DNA from: Gammaproteobacteria bacterium | Lineage (GTDB): Bacteria; Pseudomonadota; Gammaproteobacteria; SZUA-229 | Direction of reading: 5' to 3' | NCBI GenBank assembly: GCA_026195255.1 | Contig: JAPHSS010000002.1 | Coordinates: 1 to 64,000, forward strand | DNA length: 64,000 nt | Shown here: positions 24,619 through 34,478 of the stretch, in pieces | How positions within the stretch are numbered: the first letter of the stretch is position 1 | Layout of the letters: the number at the start of each line of letters is the position of its first letter | Translations under genes and position numbers: made by a program | The notes under the pieces: generated by a model | What the model was told of the DNA's origin: nothing | What the model saw: only the letters and a program-made list of their open reading frames with translations | Database searches by the model: none

Positions 24619-25785
24619 TTAGAAAGCTAATTTTGCCGTAAACTGAAGCCTGTCCATATCACCGTCTGAGCCGCTTTCTAGTTCACGTGTTGCGTGTGCA
24701 TATTCGCCGCCCACAATGAAACTTTTGCTAACCGCATAGAAAAGGTTGGCTCTTACACTGTATGTATTTTCTGTGACTGCGGTGCCGGTTAAAGCGGTGT
24801 CATTATCGATACTTATGCTTGAGTAAGTCAGATTGCTGCGCCATTTGTTATTCCAGATATGACGATAAGCCAGATAGTAGGCTGTCGAGTCAATGGCTTC
24901 CAGTTCTCCATTAGCATCTATGACTGCACCATTGGCAACATTGATTCCAATATATCGCCCCATGCCGCTACCAGTATTAATACCAAAACGAATATCATCT
25001 GCACCTAACATTAATTTTCCGGAAATACTTAAACCGTAAGATGAGGTTGAGCTATCTATGGCTGCACCATCATTATATGTAAGTTGGCGTGCCAGTAATG
25101 CTGTGACCAGGTTCAGGTCACCACTTTTTAAATTGTAACGTGCAACAAAGTCAGGCAGTTCATTGTCATCAGTGACTATGCGGGTGCCACCGCCATTTGG
25201 TGTAATGGTTGACTCGGGGTTTTCCATTGAGAACTGGAAATTGCCCAGTGTGTAACGAATTTGTGTCTGCCGAATAAATATACCGAAGTCAGTATTACCG
25301 ATGAAATCAGCCGTTTCAGGTAAGGCACCGGTATTCTGGAAGGTTGACCATGTCTGACCAAATAACCAGTTGTCATAACTAATATAAGCATGACGCATTC
25401 TAGGGCTATAAGAATTGGTTACACGTTCGTTACCGTTGGGTGTGGCGAGAAAGTCAAATTCTAAAAATGTTTTTAAGGTGTGGTCATCAATTATGCTTTC
25501 AGTGCCTATGTTAAAGCGTGACTGGCGAGCATGCATATCAAATGTCGTGTTCTCTTCTGTGCCACCCACTGGGGTCAGTGAGGGTATGTAGAAATCTCTG
25601 CCCAGATTGCCTGCGCCAAGTGCGCCATCGCTATAACTACTGGCTATGGCATCCATTTTCACATAACCACCGATAGTAACGCTGGTATTGTCAAATGTAC
25701 CGATGTTTACGGAATGTGCAGATGTAACAAATAACAGGCTTGCGCTTATGGCACCACTGATGGCCGTTTTTTTTATGAATGTCAT
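24619..25785 (-). CDS. DcaP-like outer-membrane porin
   Basis: About 388 residues, starting with a signal peptide (AISGAISASLLFVTSAHS), then alternating beta strands: TIGGYVKMDAIASSYSDG, DMHARQSRFNIGTES, LKTFLEFDF, HAYISYDNWLFGQTWSTF and a final strand RLQFTAKLAF ending in Phe. This matches DcaP-type trimeric porins, which pass small carboxylic acids. GAGGAG favours the second ATG at 25785 (spacing 8) over that at 25791. It is divergent from acs and shares its upstream region, so it probably serves acetate or related acid uptake. Confidence 0.85.
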   Translation of the reverse strand: MTFIKKTAISGAISASLLFVTSAHSVNIGTFDNTSVTIGGYVKMDAIASSYSDGALGAGNLGRDFYIPSLTPVGGTEENTTFDMHARQSRFNIGTESIIDDHTLKTFLEFDFLATPNGNERVTNSYSPRMRHAYISYDNWLFGQTWSTFQNTGALPETADFIGNTDFGIFIRQTQIRYTLGNFQFSMENPESTITPNGGGTRIVTDDNELPDFVARYNLKSGDLNLVTALLARQLTYNDGAAIDSSTSSYGLSISGKLMLGADDIRFGINTGSGMGRYIGINVANGAVIDANGELEAIDSTAYYLAYRHIWNNKWRSNLTYSSISIDNDTALTGTAVTENTYSVRANLFYAVSKSFIVGGEYAHATRELESGSDGDMDRLQFTAKLAF

Positions 25786-25846
25786 TAACATTACTCCTCA
25801 TATAATTTATCTACATAGAGTTACTGTTAATGCATTAATAAGCTAT

Positions 25847-25933
25847 TAGATTTTGGTCTATGTTCTACTAAAGTCTTAATTGATCGTGTTATAGATTCAT
25901 GCGTACTATCTGCTCGTACTAGACGATGGTCTA
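25847..25933. promoter_or_regulatory. Candidate CrbR operators between porin and acs
   Basis: Three imperfect copies of a 14-bp dyad TAGAC-N4-GTCTA occur: TAGATTTTGGTCTA at 25847, TCTACTAAAGTCTT at 25864 and TAGACGATGGTCTA at 25920. The first two start 17 bp apart. The third ends 27 bp before TATAAT at 25961-25966, the probable acs -10 element, which would place it near -46. Similar paired copies lie in front of the symporter operon at 32260. Assignment to CrbR is inference from the shared context. Confidence 0.55.
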
Positions 25934-26006
25934 ATTGATCATGTTCGCCCTGGGGCTGATTATAATGGGAATATCTTTATGCCTGAAACAACATGAGCGA
26001 AGTAAT

Positions 26007-27968
26007 ATGAGTAGTGATATGTCATCTGATCAATCTATTTTTCCGGTTAAAAAAAGTCTCGATAGAGAATTTAAGATTAATAAAAATCAGTACAGGCGTT
26101 TATATAAAAAGTCTGTCGAGGACAATGAAGCTTTCTGGGCTGATCAGGCACGTGACCTTGAGTGGACGAAAGAATTCTCAAAAGTTAAAGACGTCTCATT
26201 TGATAAACCCGACTTACATATTCGCTGGTTTGAAGATGGTGAATTAAATATATGTGTTAACTGTGTTGATCGACATCTAACGGATAAAGCAGAGCAAACG
26301 GCAATTATTTTTGAGGGTGACCACCCTGACGACAGTCGACATATCAGCTATAAAGAATTGCACAGTGAAGTTTGTAAACTGGCGAATGTGCTTGAAAGTC
26401 AGGGTGTAAAAGCGGGTGATCGTGTGATGCTTTATATGCCTATGATTCCAGAAGCCGCTTACGCTATGTTGGCCTGTGCACGTATTGGCGCTATTCATTC
26501 AGTTGTATTTGGCGGGTTTTCTGCGAATGCGCTGGCAGATCGAATTGCCGATTGTGATGCAAGCCTGGTCATTACAGCAGATATGGGTAAACGTGGCACT
26601 AAAGCAATTCCTTTAAAGGTTAATGTAGATGAAGCGCTTGATTTTGACGGAACTGAGAGTGTTCACTCAGTGCTGGTGGTAAAAAATACAGGCGATGAGG
26701 TTAACTGGGTTGAGGGTCGTGATCACTGGTATGGTGAGTTAACTGCAAAGGCGAGCGGCGAGCATAAGGCTTTATCTTTTTCAGCCGAACACCCGTTGTT
26801 TATTTTATATACTTCAGGTTCAACCGGCAAACCTAAAGGCTTACAACATACCAGTGCGGGATATTTAATTTATGCCGCATCGACATTTTCAACTGTATTT
26901 GATTATCAGCCAGGTGATGTTTACTGGTGTACAGCAGATGTTGGCTGGATAACCGGGCATAGTTATATTATTTATGGACCATTAGCCAGTGGTGCAACCA
27001 CGCTGATGTTTGAAGGTGTGCCGAACTATCCAGATCTTGGGCGTTTTGGTGAAGTTATAGATAAGCATAAAGTTACACAGTTTTACACCGCACCAACAGC
27101 GGTGCGTTTATTAATGTCAGATAGTGATAGCGCTTTGAAATCGAGCCAACGAACTTCTTTGCGTATTCTTGGGACGGTGGGTGAACCGATAAGCCCGGAT
27201 GTGTGGCGCTGGTATTACAATGACTTTGGCCTAACTCAATGCCCAGTCGTTGATACCTGGTGGCAGACTGAAACCGGTGGTCATATGATCAGTGCAATAC
27301 CTGGTGCAACAGATTTAAAGCCAGGCTCAGCGAGTTTGCCTTTTTTTGGTGTGCAGCCAGCCCTGGTTGATAAAAACAGTGATCTACTGGATGGTGAAAG
27401 TAGTGGGCATCTGGTTGTATTAGATAGTTGGCCGGGACAGGCGCGAACTATCTGGGGTGACCATCAGCGTTTTATCGATACCTATTTTAGTACCCATGAA
27501 GGCATGTATTTTTCCGGCGATGGAGCAAGGCGTGATGAGGATGGTTATTACTGGATAACAGGGCGTGTTGATGATGTCTTGAATGTGTCTGGCCATAGGT
27601 TGGGTACAGCTGAAATTGAGAGCGCGCTGATTTCCCATGCTGTTGTTGCCGAAGCTGCAGTGGTTGGCTTTCCTCATGATATTAAAGGTGAGGCCATTTA
27701 TGTTTATGTGGGTGCGATCGTTGGTTTTAATGCAACAGAGGAAACAACCGCGGAGTTACGTGCGCATGTGCGTAAAGTATTAGGGCCCGTAGCCACACCT
27801 GACATGATACAGTGGGTAAGCGGTTTGCCGAAGACACGATCTGGAAAAATTATGCGACGAATTTTACGTAAAATTGCACATAATGATTTCGCAAATCTGG
27901 GGGATATTTCTACTTTAGCAGAACCCGGTGTTGTTGAAGATTTAATAGAAGGGCGTTTAAATCGATAA
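26007..27968 (+). CDS. acsA: Acetyl-CoA synthetase
   Basis: A protein of 653 residues that activates acetate with ATP and CoA to acetyl-CoA through acetyl-AMP. Motifs: [15 protein letters not shown] (AMP-binding), [28 protein letters not shown], and the carboxy-terminal [17 protein letters not shown] with the catalytic lysine that is acetylated in regulated Acs enzymes. The ATG at 26007 gives the normal family length; the TTG at 25935 in the track would add about 24 unusual residues across the promoter. The amino terminus ([20 protein letters not shown]) fits Acs. Divergent from the porin and followed by crbR. Confidence 0.96.
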   Translation: MSSDMSSDQSIFPVKKSLDREFKINKNQYRRLYKKSVEDNEAFWADQARDLEWTKEFSKVKDVSFDKPDLHIRWFEDGELNICVNCVDRHLTDKAEQTAIIFEGDHPDDSRHISYKELHSEVCKLANVLESQGVKAGDRVMLYMPMIPEAAYAMLACARIGAIHSVVFGGFSANALADRIADCDASLVITADMGKRGTKAIPLKVNVDEALDFDGTESVHSVLVVKNTGDEVNWVEGRDHWYGELTAKASGEHKALSFSAEHPLFILYTSGSTGKPKGLQHTSAGYLIYAASTFSTVFDYQPGDVYWCTADVGWITGHSYIIYGPLASGATTLMFEGVPNYPDLGRFGEVIDKHKVTQFYTAPTAVRLLMSDSDSALKSSQRTSLRILGTVGEPISPDVWRWYYNDFGLTQCPVVDTWWQTETGGHMISAIPGATDLKPGSASLPFFGVQPALVDKNSDLLDGESSGHLVVLDSWPGQARTIWGDHQRFIDTYFSTHEGMYFSGDGARRDEDGYYWITGRVDDVLNVSGHRLGTAEIESALISHAVVAEAAVVGFPHDIKGEAIYVYVGAIVGFNATEETTAELRAHVRKVLGPVATPDMIQWVSGLPKTRSGKIMRRILRKIAHNDFANLGDISTLAEPGVVEDLIEGRLNR

Positions 27969-28051
27969 CCGATAGTGATATATAATCTATAATTTATTAA
28001 CTGTTAGTTATTATTTAATTACAATTATTTAAAGTGTTGAGAGAATAAATC

Positions 28052-28702
28052 ATGTTTCATTTTCACGTGGCAGACGATCATCCATTGTTTCGTAATGCTA
28101 TGCTGGGGGTGATAAAACAGAATTATCCAGATTCATCTGTTAAAGAGTCTGTAGATCTGGATAGTACAATCCGTGATCTGGAGCTTAATGATGAAACCGA
28201 TCTTCTTTTGCTCGATTTACGTATGCCCGGTAGTCAGGATCTTTTTGGTTTAATTATGGTTAGGGAAAAGTTTCCAAGTATTCCCGTTGCAATTATTTCT
28301 GCCATTGAAGAGTTAGATACCATAAATAGGGCGATAGGTCACGGTGCGTGTGGTTATATTCCTAAATCCTGTTCGCCACAAACTATCTATTCGGCAATCG
28401 ATGAAATGTTGCATGGTGGACGCTGGATACCAGAAGAATTTCGCGGTTCAATAACACCCGTTGATACTGAAGAAAAAGATCTTGCGGCAAAAATAGCTAC
28501 GCTTACACCGCAGCAATATAAAGTATTATGTTATTTACGAGAGGGCTGGTTAAATAAGCAGATCGGTTTTGAAATGGGAGTGACTGAAGCCACTATCAAG
28601 GCGCATATCTCGGGTATTTTTAGAAAGCTGGGAATAAGTAACCGCACGCAGGCTGTCATCATGCTGGGTAAAATGTCTTTAAATGACAATGCTTCCAGTT
28701 AA
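28052..28702 (+). CDS. crbR: Response regulator, LuxR/NarL type (CrbR-like)
   Basis: A 216-residue regulator with a receiver domain (ADDHPLFRNAM, phospho-accepting Asp in LLLLDLRMPG, Lys in CGYIPKS) and a carboxy-terminal LuxR-type HTH (TPQQYKVLCYLREGWLNKQI, then EATIKAHISGIFRKLGISNR). In other gammaproteobacteria CrbR with the kinase CrbS controls acs and acetate uptake. It follows acs by 83 bp on the same strand and ends 4 bp from the convergent crbS stop. Its likely targets are the dyads at 25847-25933 and 32260-32291. Confidence 0.88.
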   Translation: MFHFHVADDHPLFRNAMLGVIKQNYPDSSVKESVDLDSTIRDLELNDETDLLLLDLRMPGSQDLFGLIMVREKFPSIPVAIISAIEELDTINRAIGHGACGYIPKSCSPQTIYSAIDEMLHGGRWIPEEFRGSITPVDTEEKDLAAKIATLTPQQYKVLCYLREGWLNKQIGFEMGVTEATIKAHISGIFRKLGISNRTQAVIMLGKMSLNDNASS

Positions 28703-28706
28703 ATGG

Positions 28707-31700
28707 TTATCTTTGCGAGTAGCGTTCAAGTAAGGCTCTTAGTTTTCCGGGTTTGATGGGTTTACGTAAAAAGTCAAAACCGTGAGATGTGACTCGAGTC
28801 GGCAGGTCTTCATCCGCAGCAGCAGAAACAATGCATACCGGAATGTCTCCCCAGACTAAACGCATTTCGTCAGCTAGTTGCAGACCATTGAGTTTATTGC
28901 CTAGTTGAAAGTCCATTAGAATAACATTCGGTGCAGCATGATTATGTAAATAATCCTTTGCACTAGAGACACTGGTTGCACTCTGCAAATTACAGCCCCA
29001 GTTATCCATTAAGGTGCCCATAGCGTGAATATTTTTTTCATCGTCATCCACATAAAATAAACTCATGTTTTCCAGCCCTGATCTGTTTTCATAAACCGCG
29101 GGTTTGTTGACAGGGTTATTTTCTTTTTCGCGTTTTGGAACCAGCAGCGAAAATAAACTGCCGTGACCATCCTCTGAACAGAGTTTGATTTCATGGTTTA
29201 GTAAACGAGAGAATCTTAATGCGATACCCAGGCCCAGACCTGCACCATCAACATTGCCTTTAATACGATAAAAGTCGTCAAATATTCTTTGTTGATGAGC
29301 CTCACTAATACCCGGGCCGCTATCATAAATGCATATTTCTATTTGATCCCCACGACGCCGACAGCCCAGAAGTACTTTTCCCTTGCGGGTATATTTCACC
29401 GCATTTGAGAGAAAGTTTTGTAAAATTCGACGTAAATATCTAGCATCGGATTCAGTGCATAATGTCGTTGGTTGCCAGTGAAAACTCACATTTTCATTTG
29501 TCTGCACGCGAAATTCATTGGCAAGTTGATCAATAGTTTCACTAAGGGAAAAAACACTGATTTTAGGTGTTAATGTACCGGTATCTAATCGTGAAATTTC
29601 CAGCAGGTTCGAAATAATTAATTCAGCTGAACCAATTGCATTGTGCAGGTGATGCAGGCTATCACTAAGCTCGGTGTCAATGTCTGTTTTTTCGAGCAGG
29701 GCGCTGGCATACAGGTTGGCTGCGTTTAATGGTTGAAGAATATCGTGGCTGGCTGTGCGAATAAACTGAGTTTTACTGGCATTGGATTTTTCGGCGATTG
29801 ACTTTGCCTTAATAAGCTCAATTTCAGTTTCACTGCGTTTTTTTACTTCATTGCGCAATGATTCATTTATTTTTTCGATTTCTTCTGTGCGTTGGCTTAC
29901 CCGTTGTTCGAGATTTAAGTTGGCTTTTTCTAACTCATTTTGGGTATTAATGAAATCACTGATGTCATGATAAGTTGTTACATAACCGCCTTTTGGAAGT
30001 GGTCGACCTTTAATTTCTATCACCCCCTGGTTATGGTTGCGCACAACTCGATAGGCTTTACCGGCTAATAAATGCCCGAGTCGGGTTTGTACCTGTTTCT
30101 CTATAGCGCCAGCACCTAACATACCTCGTTCTGCATTATACCTGACCAGGACTTCAGCCGGACAACCGACGCGTAACATACCTTCCGGGTAATTAAACAT
30201 CTGTTCATAACGTTTGTTCCAGGCAACTATTTTTAAATCAGCATCTACAACACTTATGCCGGACGACATGCTTTCAAATGAGGCGAATAACATGTCCTGA
30301 TTAAACTGTAACGTACGCGTGGTTTCTTCAAAAATATTAACCACGTCTTCTACGCCAAGACTGTCGCCACGACTTAAACTGCTGAGCATTGCACGAGCAG
30401 AGGCTACGCCAACAACACCGGACAGCGTTTGTTCTGCATCTTCCAGCATTGCAGCACTGGCCATTACCATTTCCGGGTGAGGCTCACTTTCAAGCAGGCG
30501 ACGGGTTGCTGATTCACCGAGAAACTGGCTTAACATGGTGCTCAGATCTGATTTATTAATCTGTAAACTGCTTTCATTGTGTGTTTGTCGGCTTCTTTCT
30601 TTATTAACAAATGAAATTGCCTGTATGCGGTCTGCAAGGCGTGTTTTATCAAACTGTGAGACCAGGTAAAAAGCAAAAATATTAATGACACTGCTAAGCA
30701 CCACGCCACGAGTGTAACTATCACTGAAATTAAAACCAAAGAGTTGATCTGGTTTCAAAAAATCACTACCAAAAAGGCCTTCATTAATTAACGCCGGGTT
30801 TATAAAACCGGCATTACTTAATAAGGGTAACATTAATGTGATAAACCAGATTAAAACACCACAGGCTAAACCTGCATACAGACCATAGGCATTACCTTTT
30901 TGCCAGTAAATTCCAAAAATAATGGCAGGCGCCAGTTGTACTGCAAGTGCAAAAGAAATTAAACCAATTTCAGTTAATGCGGCATTTTCTGCAAAACTGT
31001 GCTGATAAAACCAGGACATAAAAATAATGGCTACAACTGTGATTCTGCGTGCGTAAAATAGCGAGCGTGAATAATCAGCTGGCAAATTTTTTGTTTTTCT
31101 GGTTTTGATTAATAAGGGTAAGATAACGTCGTTACTTAACATCTGGCTTAAGGTTAAAGATGCGACGATTATCAATGCGGTGGCTGCTGAGAAGCCACCA
31201 AGAAACGCAAGTAAACCTAAAAATTTATTATCCTGCCCAAGGGGAAGTGCTAATACATATGTGTCACTGGCGACACTCGTGCCGCCGAGTAACTGGTTAC
31301 CAACCCATGCAATAACAAAAATAGTGCTAGCAATAATGCCCAGGTATAATGTGAAACCACGCCGCGCATACTTTAAATGTTTATCACTCAAACACTCTAC
31401 AAAGGTAATCTGAAACATACGCGGTAAGCTGAAAATAGTTGCTGCTGAGACCAGTGTTAATATCCAGAATGAAGGTGTAAATGTGGATTCCTGAAATACC
31501 ACATTGCTACTATTACTAATAGTGCTCGGATCAAAACCACTGGAAAGTGAGAGCGCGAATAATGCGACCGCCACCAGAGCAATAATTTTCACCAGTGATT
31601 CAAATGCGATTACCGTCATAATCCCTGAGTGATAACTGGAAACATCTAAGCGGTTGGCACCAAAAATAAGTGTAAATAAAATCATCGCAAGCGTCACAAA

Positions 31701-32177
31701 TAAAGTCATGTCCTGATTAGCAAATGCATTTGCATCGGCGCTAATTAGTAATAATGTATCGGTAACGGCTTTTAGCTGTAGTGCGATATAGGGTACGGAG
31801 GTGGCTAGCATAATTAAGGTTACTAATGCAGCAACTGACTGGCGTTTTCCATAACGTGAGGATATAAAGTCTGCAATAGAATGAATATTTTGTTGTCGGC
31901 AAATACTCGCTATGCGTTGTAGTATTGGATAACCCAGGGTAAAGAGCAATATTGGGCCTAGTAGTATGGGTAGATAATACCAGCCACTGGAAGCGGCCGT
32001 TCCTACCAGCCCATAGAATGTCCATGATGTGCAGTACACACCAAGCGCCAGGGTATAGACCAGTGGGTGGCGAGACCAGTTTGAAGTGCTGTAGCGGCTG
32101 CGGTCTCCAAGGCCTGCTATCCAGAAGAGCAGGGCCAGATATGCGGTAATTGCAATAATAAGTGTTACGGGTGACAA
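28707..32177 (-). CDS. crbS: Hybrid sensor kinase with Na+/solute symporter domain (CrbS-like)
   Basis: A 1156-residue fusion. Residues about 1-510 form a sodium:solute-symporter-like membrane domain of 12 or 13 helices. Then come a PAS-like domain (AWNKRYEQMFNYPEGML), a coiled coil, HisKA (FIRTASHDILQPLNAANLYA), HATPase (GAGLGLGIALRFSR) and a receiver (DFQLGNKLNG with the phospho-Asp). This layout is that of CrbS, which senses acetate or its transport. The start is a TTG at 32177: an in-frame TAA lies two codons upstream and no ATG is near. It is divergent from the symporter operon and convergent with crbR. Confidence 0.9.
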   Translation of the reverse strand: MSPVTLIIAITAYLALLFWIAGLGDRSRYSTSNWSRHPLVYTLALGVYCTSWTFYGLVGTAASSGWYYLPILLGPILLFTLGYPILQRIASICRQQNIHSIADFISSRYGKRQSVAALVTLIMLATSVPYIALQLKAVTDTLLLISADANAFANQDMTLFVTLAMILFTLIFGANRLDVSSYHSGIMTVIAFESLVKIIALVAVALFALSLSSGFDPSTISNSSNVVFQESTFTPSFWILTLVSAATIFSLPRMFQITFVECLSDKHLKYARRGFTLYLGIIASTIFVIAWVGNQLLGGTSVASDTYVLALPLGQDNKFLGLLAFLGGFSAATALIIVASLTLSQMLSNDVILPLLIKTRKTKNLPADYSRSLFYARRITVVAIIFMSWFYQHSFAENAALTEIGLISFALAVQLAPAIIFGIYWQKGNAYGLYAGLACGVLIWFITLMLPLLSNAGFINPALINEGLFGSDFLKPDQLFGFNFSDSYTRGVVLSSVINIFAFYLVSQFDKTRLADRIQAISFVNKERSRQTHNESSLQINKSDLSTMLSQFLGESATRRLLESEPHPEMVMASAAMLEDAEQTLSGVVGVASARAMLSSLSRGDSLGVEDVVNIFEETTRTLQFNQDMLFASFESMSSGISVVDADLKIVAWNKRYEQMFNYPEGMLRVGCPAEVLVRYNAERGMLGAGAIEKQVQTRLGHLLAGKAYRVVRNHNQGVIEIKGRPLPKGGYVTTYHDISDFINTQNELEKANLNLEQRVSQRTEEIEKINESLRNEVKKRSETEIELIKAKSIAEKSNASKTQFIRTASHDILQPLNAANLYASALLEKTDIDTELSDSLHHLHNAIGSAELIISNLLEISRLDTGTLTPKISVFSLSETIDQLANEFRVQTNENVSFHWQPTTLCTESDARYLRRILQNFLSNAVKYTRKGKVLLGCRRRGDQIEICIYDSGPGISEAHQQRIFDDFYRIKGNVDGAGLGLGIALRFSRLLNHEIKLCSEDGHGSLFSLLVPKREKENNPVNKPAVYENRSGLENMSLFYVDDDEKNIHAMGTLMDNWGCNLQSATSVSSAKDYLHNHAAPNVILMDFQLGNKLNGLQLADEMRLVWGDIPVCIVSAAADEDLPTRVTSHGFDFLRKPIKPGKLRALLERYSQR

Positions 32178-32259
32178 GTCTTAATGCCTTTTAAATATGC
32201 TGCAAATAAAATTAAACTGACAATCGCTCTGTTTAAGGATTAATACCAGTGTTTGACTT

Positions 32260-32291
32260 AAGACATTAGTCTACCTATAGACTAAAGTCGA
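32260..32291. promoter_or_regulatory. Candidate CrbR operators before the symporter operon
   Basis: AAGACATTAGTCTA at 32260 and TAGACTAAAGTCGA at 32278 match the TAGAC-N4-GTCTA dyad found upstream of acs and start 18 bp apart, like the pair at 25847/25864. The central part also reads as a perfect dyad TTAGTCTACCTATAGACTAA. They end 55 bp before the DUF4212 start, with a weak TACTCT -10 candidate at about 32316. Confidence 0.55.
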
Positions 32292-32346
32292 GAGACGTGA
32301 AGTTTCTACTCCTGTTACTCTCAGTGAATAATTTTCGGAGAACATA

Positions 32347-32610
32347 ATGGCTGATAATAATCAAACATCAAGAAAAGAATATTGGCGGGCGAATCTCAGG
32401 TTAATGCTGGTGTTATTAAGCATCTGGTTTGTTATTTCATATCTCTGCGGCATTTTGTTTGTCGAGGAATTAAATACGATTCGTCTGGGTGGATACAAAC
32501 TGGGATTCTGGTTTGCTCAGCAGGGATCTATGTATGGTTTTGTCATTATCGTGTTTGTCTATGCTCGAAAAATGGCTGCACTTGATCGTAAATTCGAAGT
32601 AAACGACTAG
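32347..32610 (+). CDS. DUF4212 small symporter subunit
   Basis: An 87-residue protein with two transmembrane helices, SKxEYWRAN-like at the start (SRKEYWRANLRLML) and a conserved FWFAQQGSMYGFVIIVFVYA. DUF4212 proteins are the small partners of ActP-like sodium:solute symporters and nearly always precede them. CGGAG lies before the ATG, and the large subunit starts 8 bp after the stop, so both are translated from one message. Confidence 0.92.
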   Translation: MADNNQTSRKEYWRANLRLMLVLLSIWFVISYLCGILFVEELNTIRLGGYKLGFWFAQQGSMYGFVIIVFVYARKMAALDRKFEVND

Positions 32611-32618
32611 GGGATATC

Positions 32619-34349
32619 ATGGAACTACAAACATTAACGTATATTGTAGTGGGCATGACGTTCGCTGTTTATATTGGTATTGCATTCTGGGCGCGGGCTG
32701 GCTCAACCAGTGAGTTTTATGTAGCCGGGGGGGGTATTCACCCGATTGCAAATGGTATGGCTACCGCGGCAGACTGGATGTCAGCCGCATCATTTATTTC
32801 CATGGCGGGTTTAATCGCGTTTTATGGTTATGGCGGTAGCGTATTTCTTATGGGCTGGACGGGCGGATATGTATTATTAGCCATGTTGCTTGCTCCCTAC
32901 TTACGCAAACACGGTAAATTTACGGTGCCGGAGTTTATTGGCGATCGTTATTACTCAAAGGTGGCACGTATTGTTGCGGTGATCTGTCTGATTGTTGCCT
33001 CTGTTACTTATGTTATTGGGCAAATGAAAGGTATCGGTGTAGCCTTTTCGCGTTTTCTTGAAGTCAGTTATGAAATGGGCTTACTCGTGGGTATGGCGAT
33101 TGTTTTTGTATATGCGGTTGTCGGCGGCATGAAAGGCATTACCTATACACAAATTGCTCAATATTGTGTACTTATCTGTGCTTATACCATCCCTGCTGTT
33201 TTTATCTCTCTTAATCTGACGGGTAACCCGGTGCCACAGCTAGGGCTGGGCAGTATGTTAACCGGCACAGAAACCTATTTACTGGACCGATTAGATCAGG
33301 TGGTGACCGAACTCGGTTTTGCCGAGTACACGACCCAGGCACGGTTAAGCACGCTTAACACCTTTGTTTATACCCTGTCTTTGATGATTGGTACTGCAGG
33401 TTTGCCTCATGTCATTATTCGTTTCTTTACCGTATCAAAGGTCAGTGATGCACGTGTGTCTGCGGGTTGGGCGCTGGTGTTTATCAGTATTCTTTATACT
33501 ACTGCACCTGCGGTGGCGGCGATGGCACGTTTGAATTTACATGAAACAATCCAGCCTCAAAATGCTGAAAATCTGGCTTATGCGGAACGTCCTGCCTGGT
33601 TTAAAAACTGGGAAAAAACCGGCTTATTAGTATTTAAAGATAAAAACAATGATGGGCTTATTAGTTATACAGCTGATCCAGACACTAATGAAATGGTGAA
33701 AGTTGACAGGGATATTATGGTACTGGCTAATCCAGAGGTTGCACGTTTACCTAACTGGGTGATTGCGCTGGTTGCCGCAGGGGGGCTTGCCGCCGCATTA
33801 TCAACTGCAGCGGGTTTACTACTTGCCATTGCATCCGCTATTTCACATGATCTATTGAAAGGTGTGATCAGGCCAGACATAACAGAAAAGCAGGAGTTAA
33901 CCGCCAGTCGGTTTGCTATGGCCGGCGCAATAGCACTCGCGGGGTATCTGGGGTTTAATCCACCCGACTTTGCTGCGGGTACCGTGGCTCTCGCGTTTGG
34001 ACTCGCCGCGTCATCCATCTTCCCGGCTCTAATGATGGGTATATTCAGTAAACGTATTAACAAGGAAGGCGCTATCGCGGGAATGATTGCAGGCCTGACT
34101 GTTACACTGTTATATGTATTCCAGCATAAGGGTGTGATGTTTATTGCCAGCACGTCTTATCTGGGTGATATGAGGCCTAACTGGTTTATGGGCATTGAGC
34201 CTAATGCCTTTGGCGCGGTGGGCGCTGCGATTAACTTTATTGTGGCTTTCGCAGTATCAATGGCGACCAAAGCGCCACCGGAGCATATACAGCATATGGT
34301 GGAGAATATTCGTATCCCTGCCGGTGCAAGTACCGCTCAGAGTCACTAA
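32619..34349 (+). CDS. Sodium:solute symporter, ActP-like (large subunit)
   Basis: A 576-residue inner-membrane symporter of the SSS family. Visible family segments are ASEFYVAGGG-like (TSEFYVAGGGIHPIANGMAT), AADWMSAASFISMAGLI, GTAGLPHVIIRFFTV and LAAALSTAAGLLLAIASAIS. An insert of about 60 polar residues near 300-375 is typical of the VC_2705-type group paired with DUF4212. The likely substrate is acetate or another short monocarboxylate, given acs and crbS next door. GGGGATATC precedes the ATG, and a strong terminator follows. Confidence 0.92.
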   Translation: MELQTLTYIVVGMTFAVYIGIAFWARAGSTSEFYVAGGGIHPIANGMATAADWMSAASFISMAGLIAFYGYGGSVFLMGWTGGYVLLAMLLAPYLRKHGKFTVPEFIGDRYYSKVARIVAVICLIVASVTYVIGQMKGIGVAFSRFLEVSYEMGLLVGMAIVFVYAVVGGMKGITYTQIAQYCVLICAYTIPAVFISLNLTGNPVPQLGLGSMLTGTETYLLDRLDQVVTELGFAEYTTQARLSTLNTFVYTLSLMIGTAGLPHVIIRFFTVSKVSDARVSAGWALVFISILYTTAPAVAAMARLNLHETIQPQNAENLAYAERPAWFKNWEKTGLLVFKDKNNDGLISYTADPDTNEMVKVDRDIMVLANPEVARLPNWVIALVAAGGLAAALSTAAGLLLAIASAISHDLLKGVIRPDITEKQELTASRFAMAGAIALAGYLGFNPPDFAAGTVALAFGLAASSIFPALMMGIFSKRINKEGAIAGMIAGLTVTLLYVFQHKGVMFIASTSYLGDMRPNWFMGIEPNAFGAVGAAINFIVAFAVSMATKAPPEHIQHMVENIRIPAGASTAQSH

Positions 34350-34385
34350 CTTAAAGAAACTTTAAGTTGTTAAAATATAAGTTTG

Positions 34386-34414
34386 GCCTGCAGTTTTAAC
34401 ACTGCAGGCTTTTG
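34386..34414 (+). terminator. Rho-independent terminator
   Basis: GCCTGCAGT and ACTGCAGGC form a 9-bp stem with a short loop, followed by TTTTGCTT. It ends the DUF4212-symporter transcript, 37 bp after the stop. Confidence 0.88.
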
Positions 34415-34478
34415 CTTATTTTATTCACTAACGTATTATTGTGGATATAAATCGTCTAAAAAATTAGAGTAAACTTTA

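Noticed and set aside
33665-34153. 162-codon minus-strand ORF
   Set aside because: Antisense to the symporter gene; its Ala/Ser/Ile-rich sequence is the mirror of hydrophobic codons.
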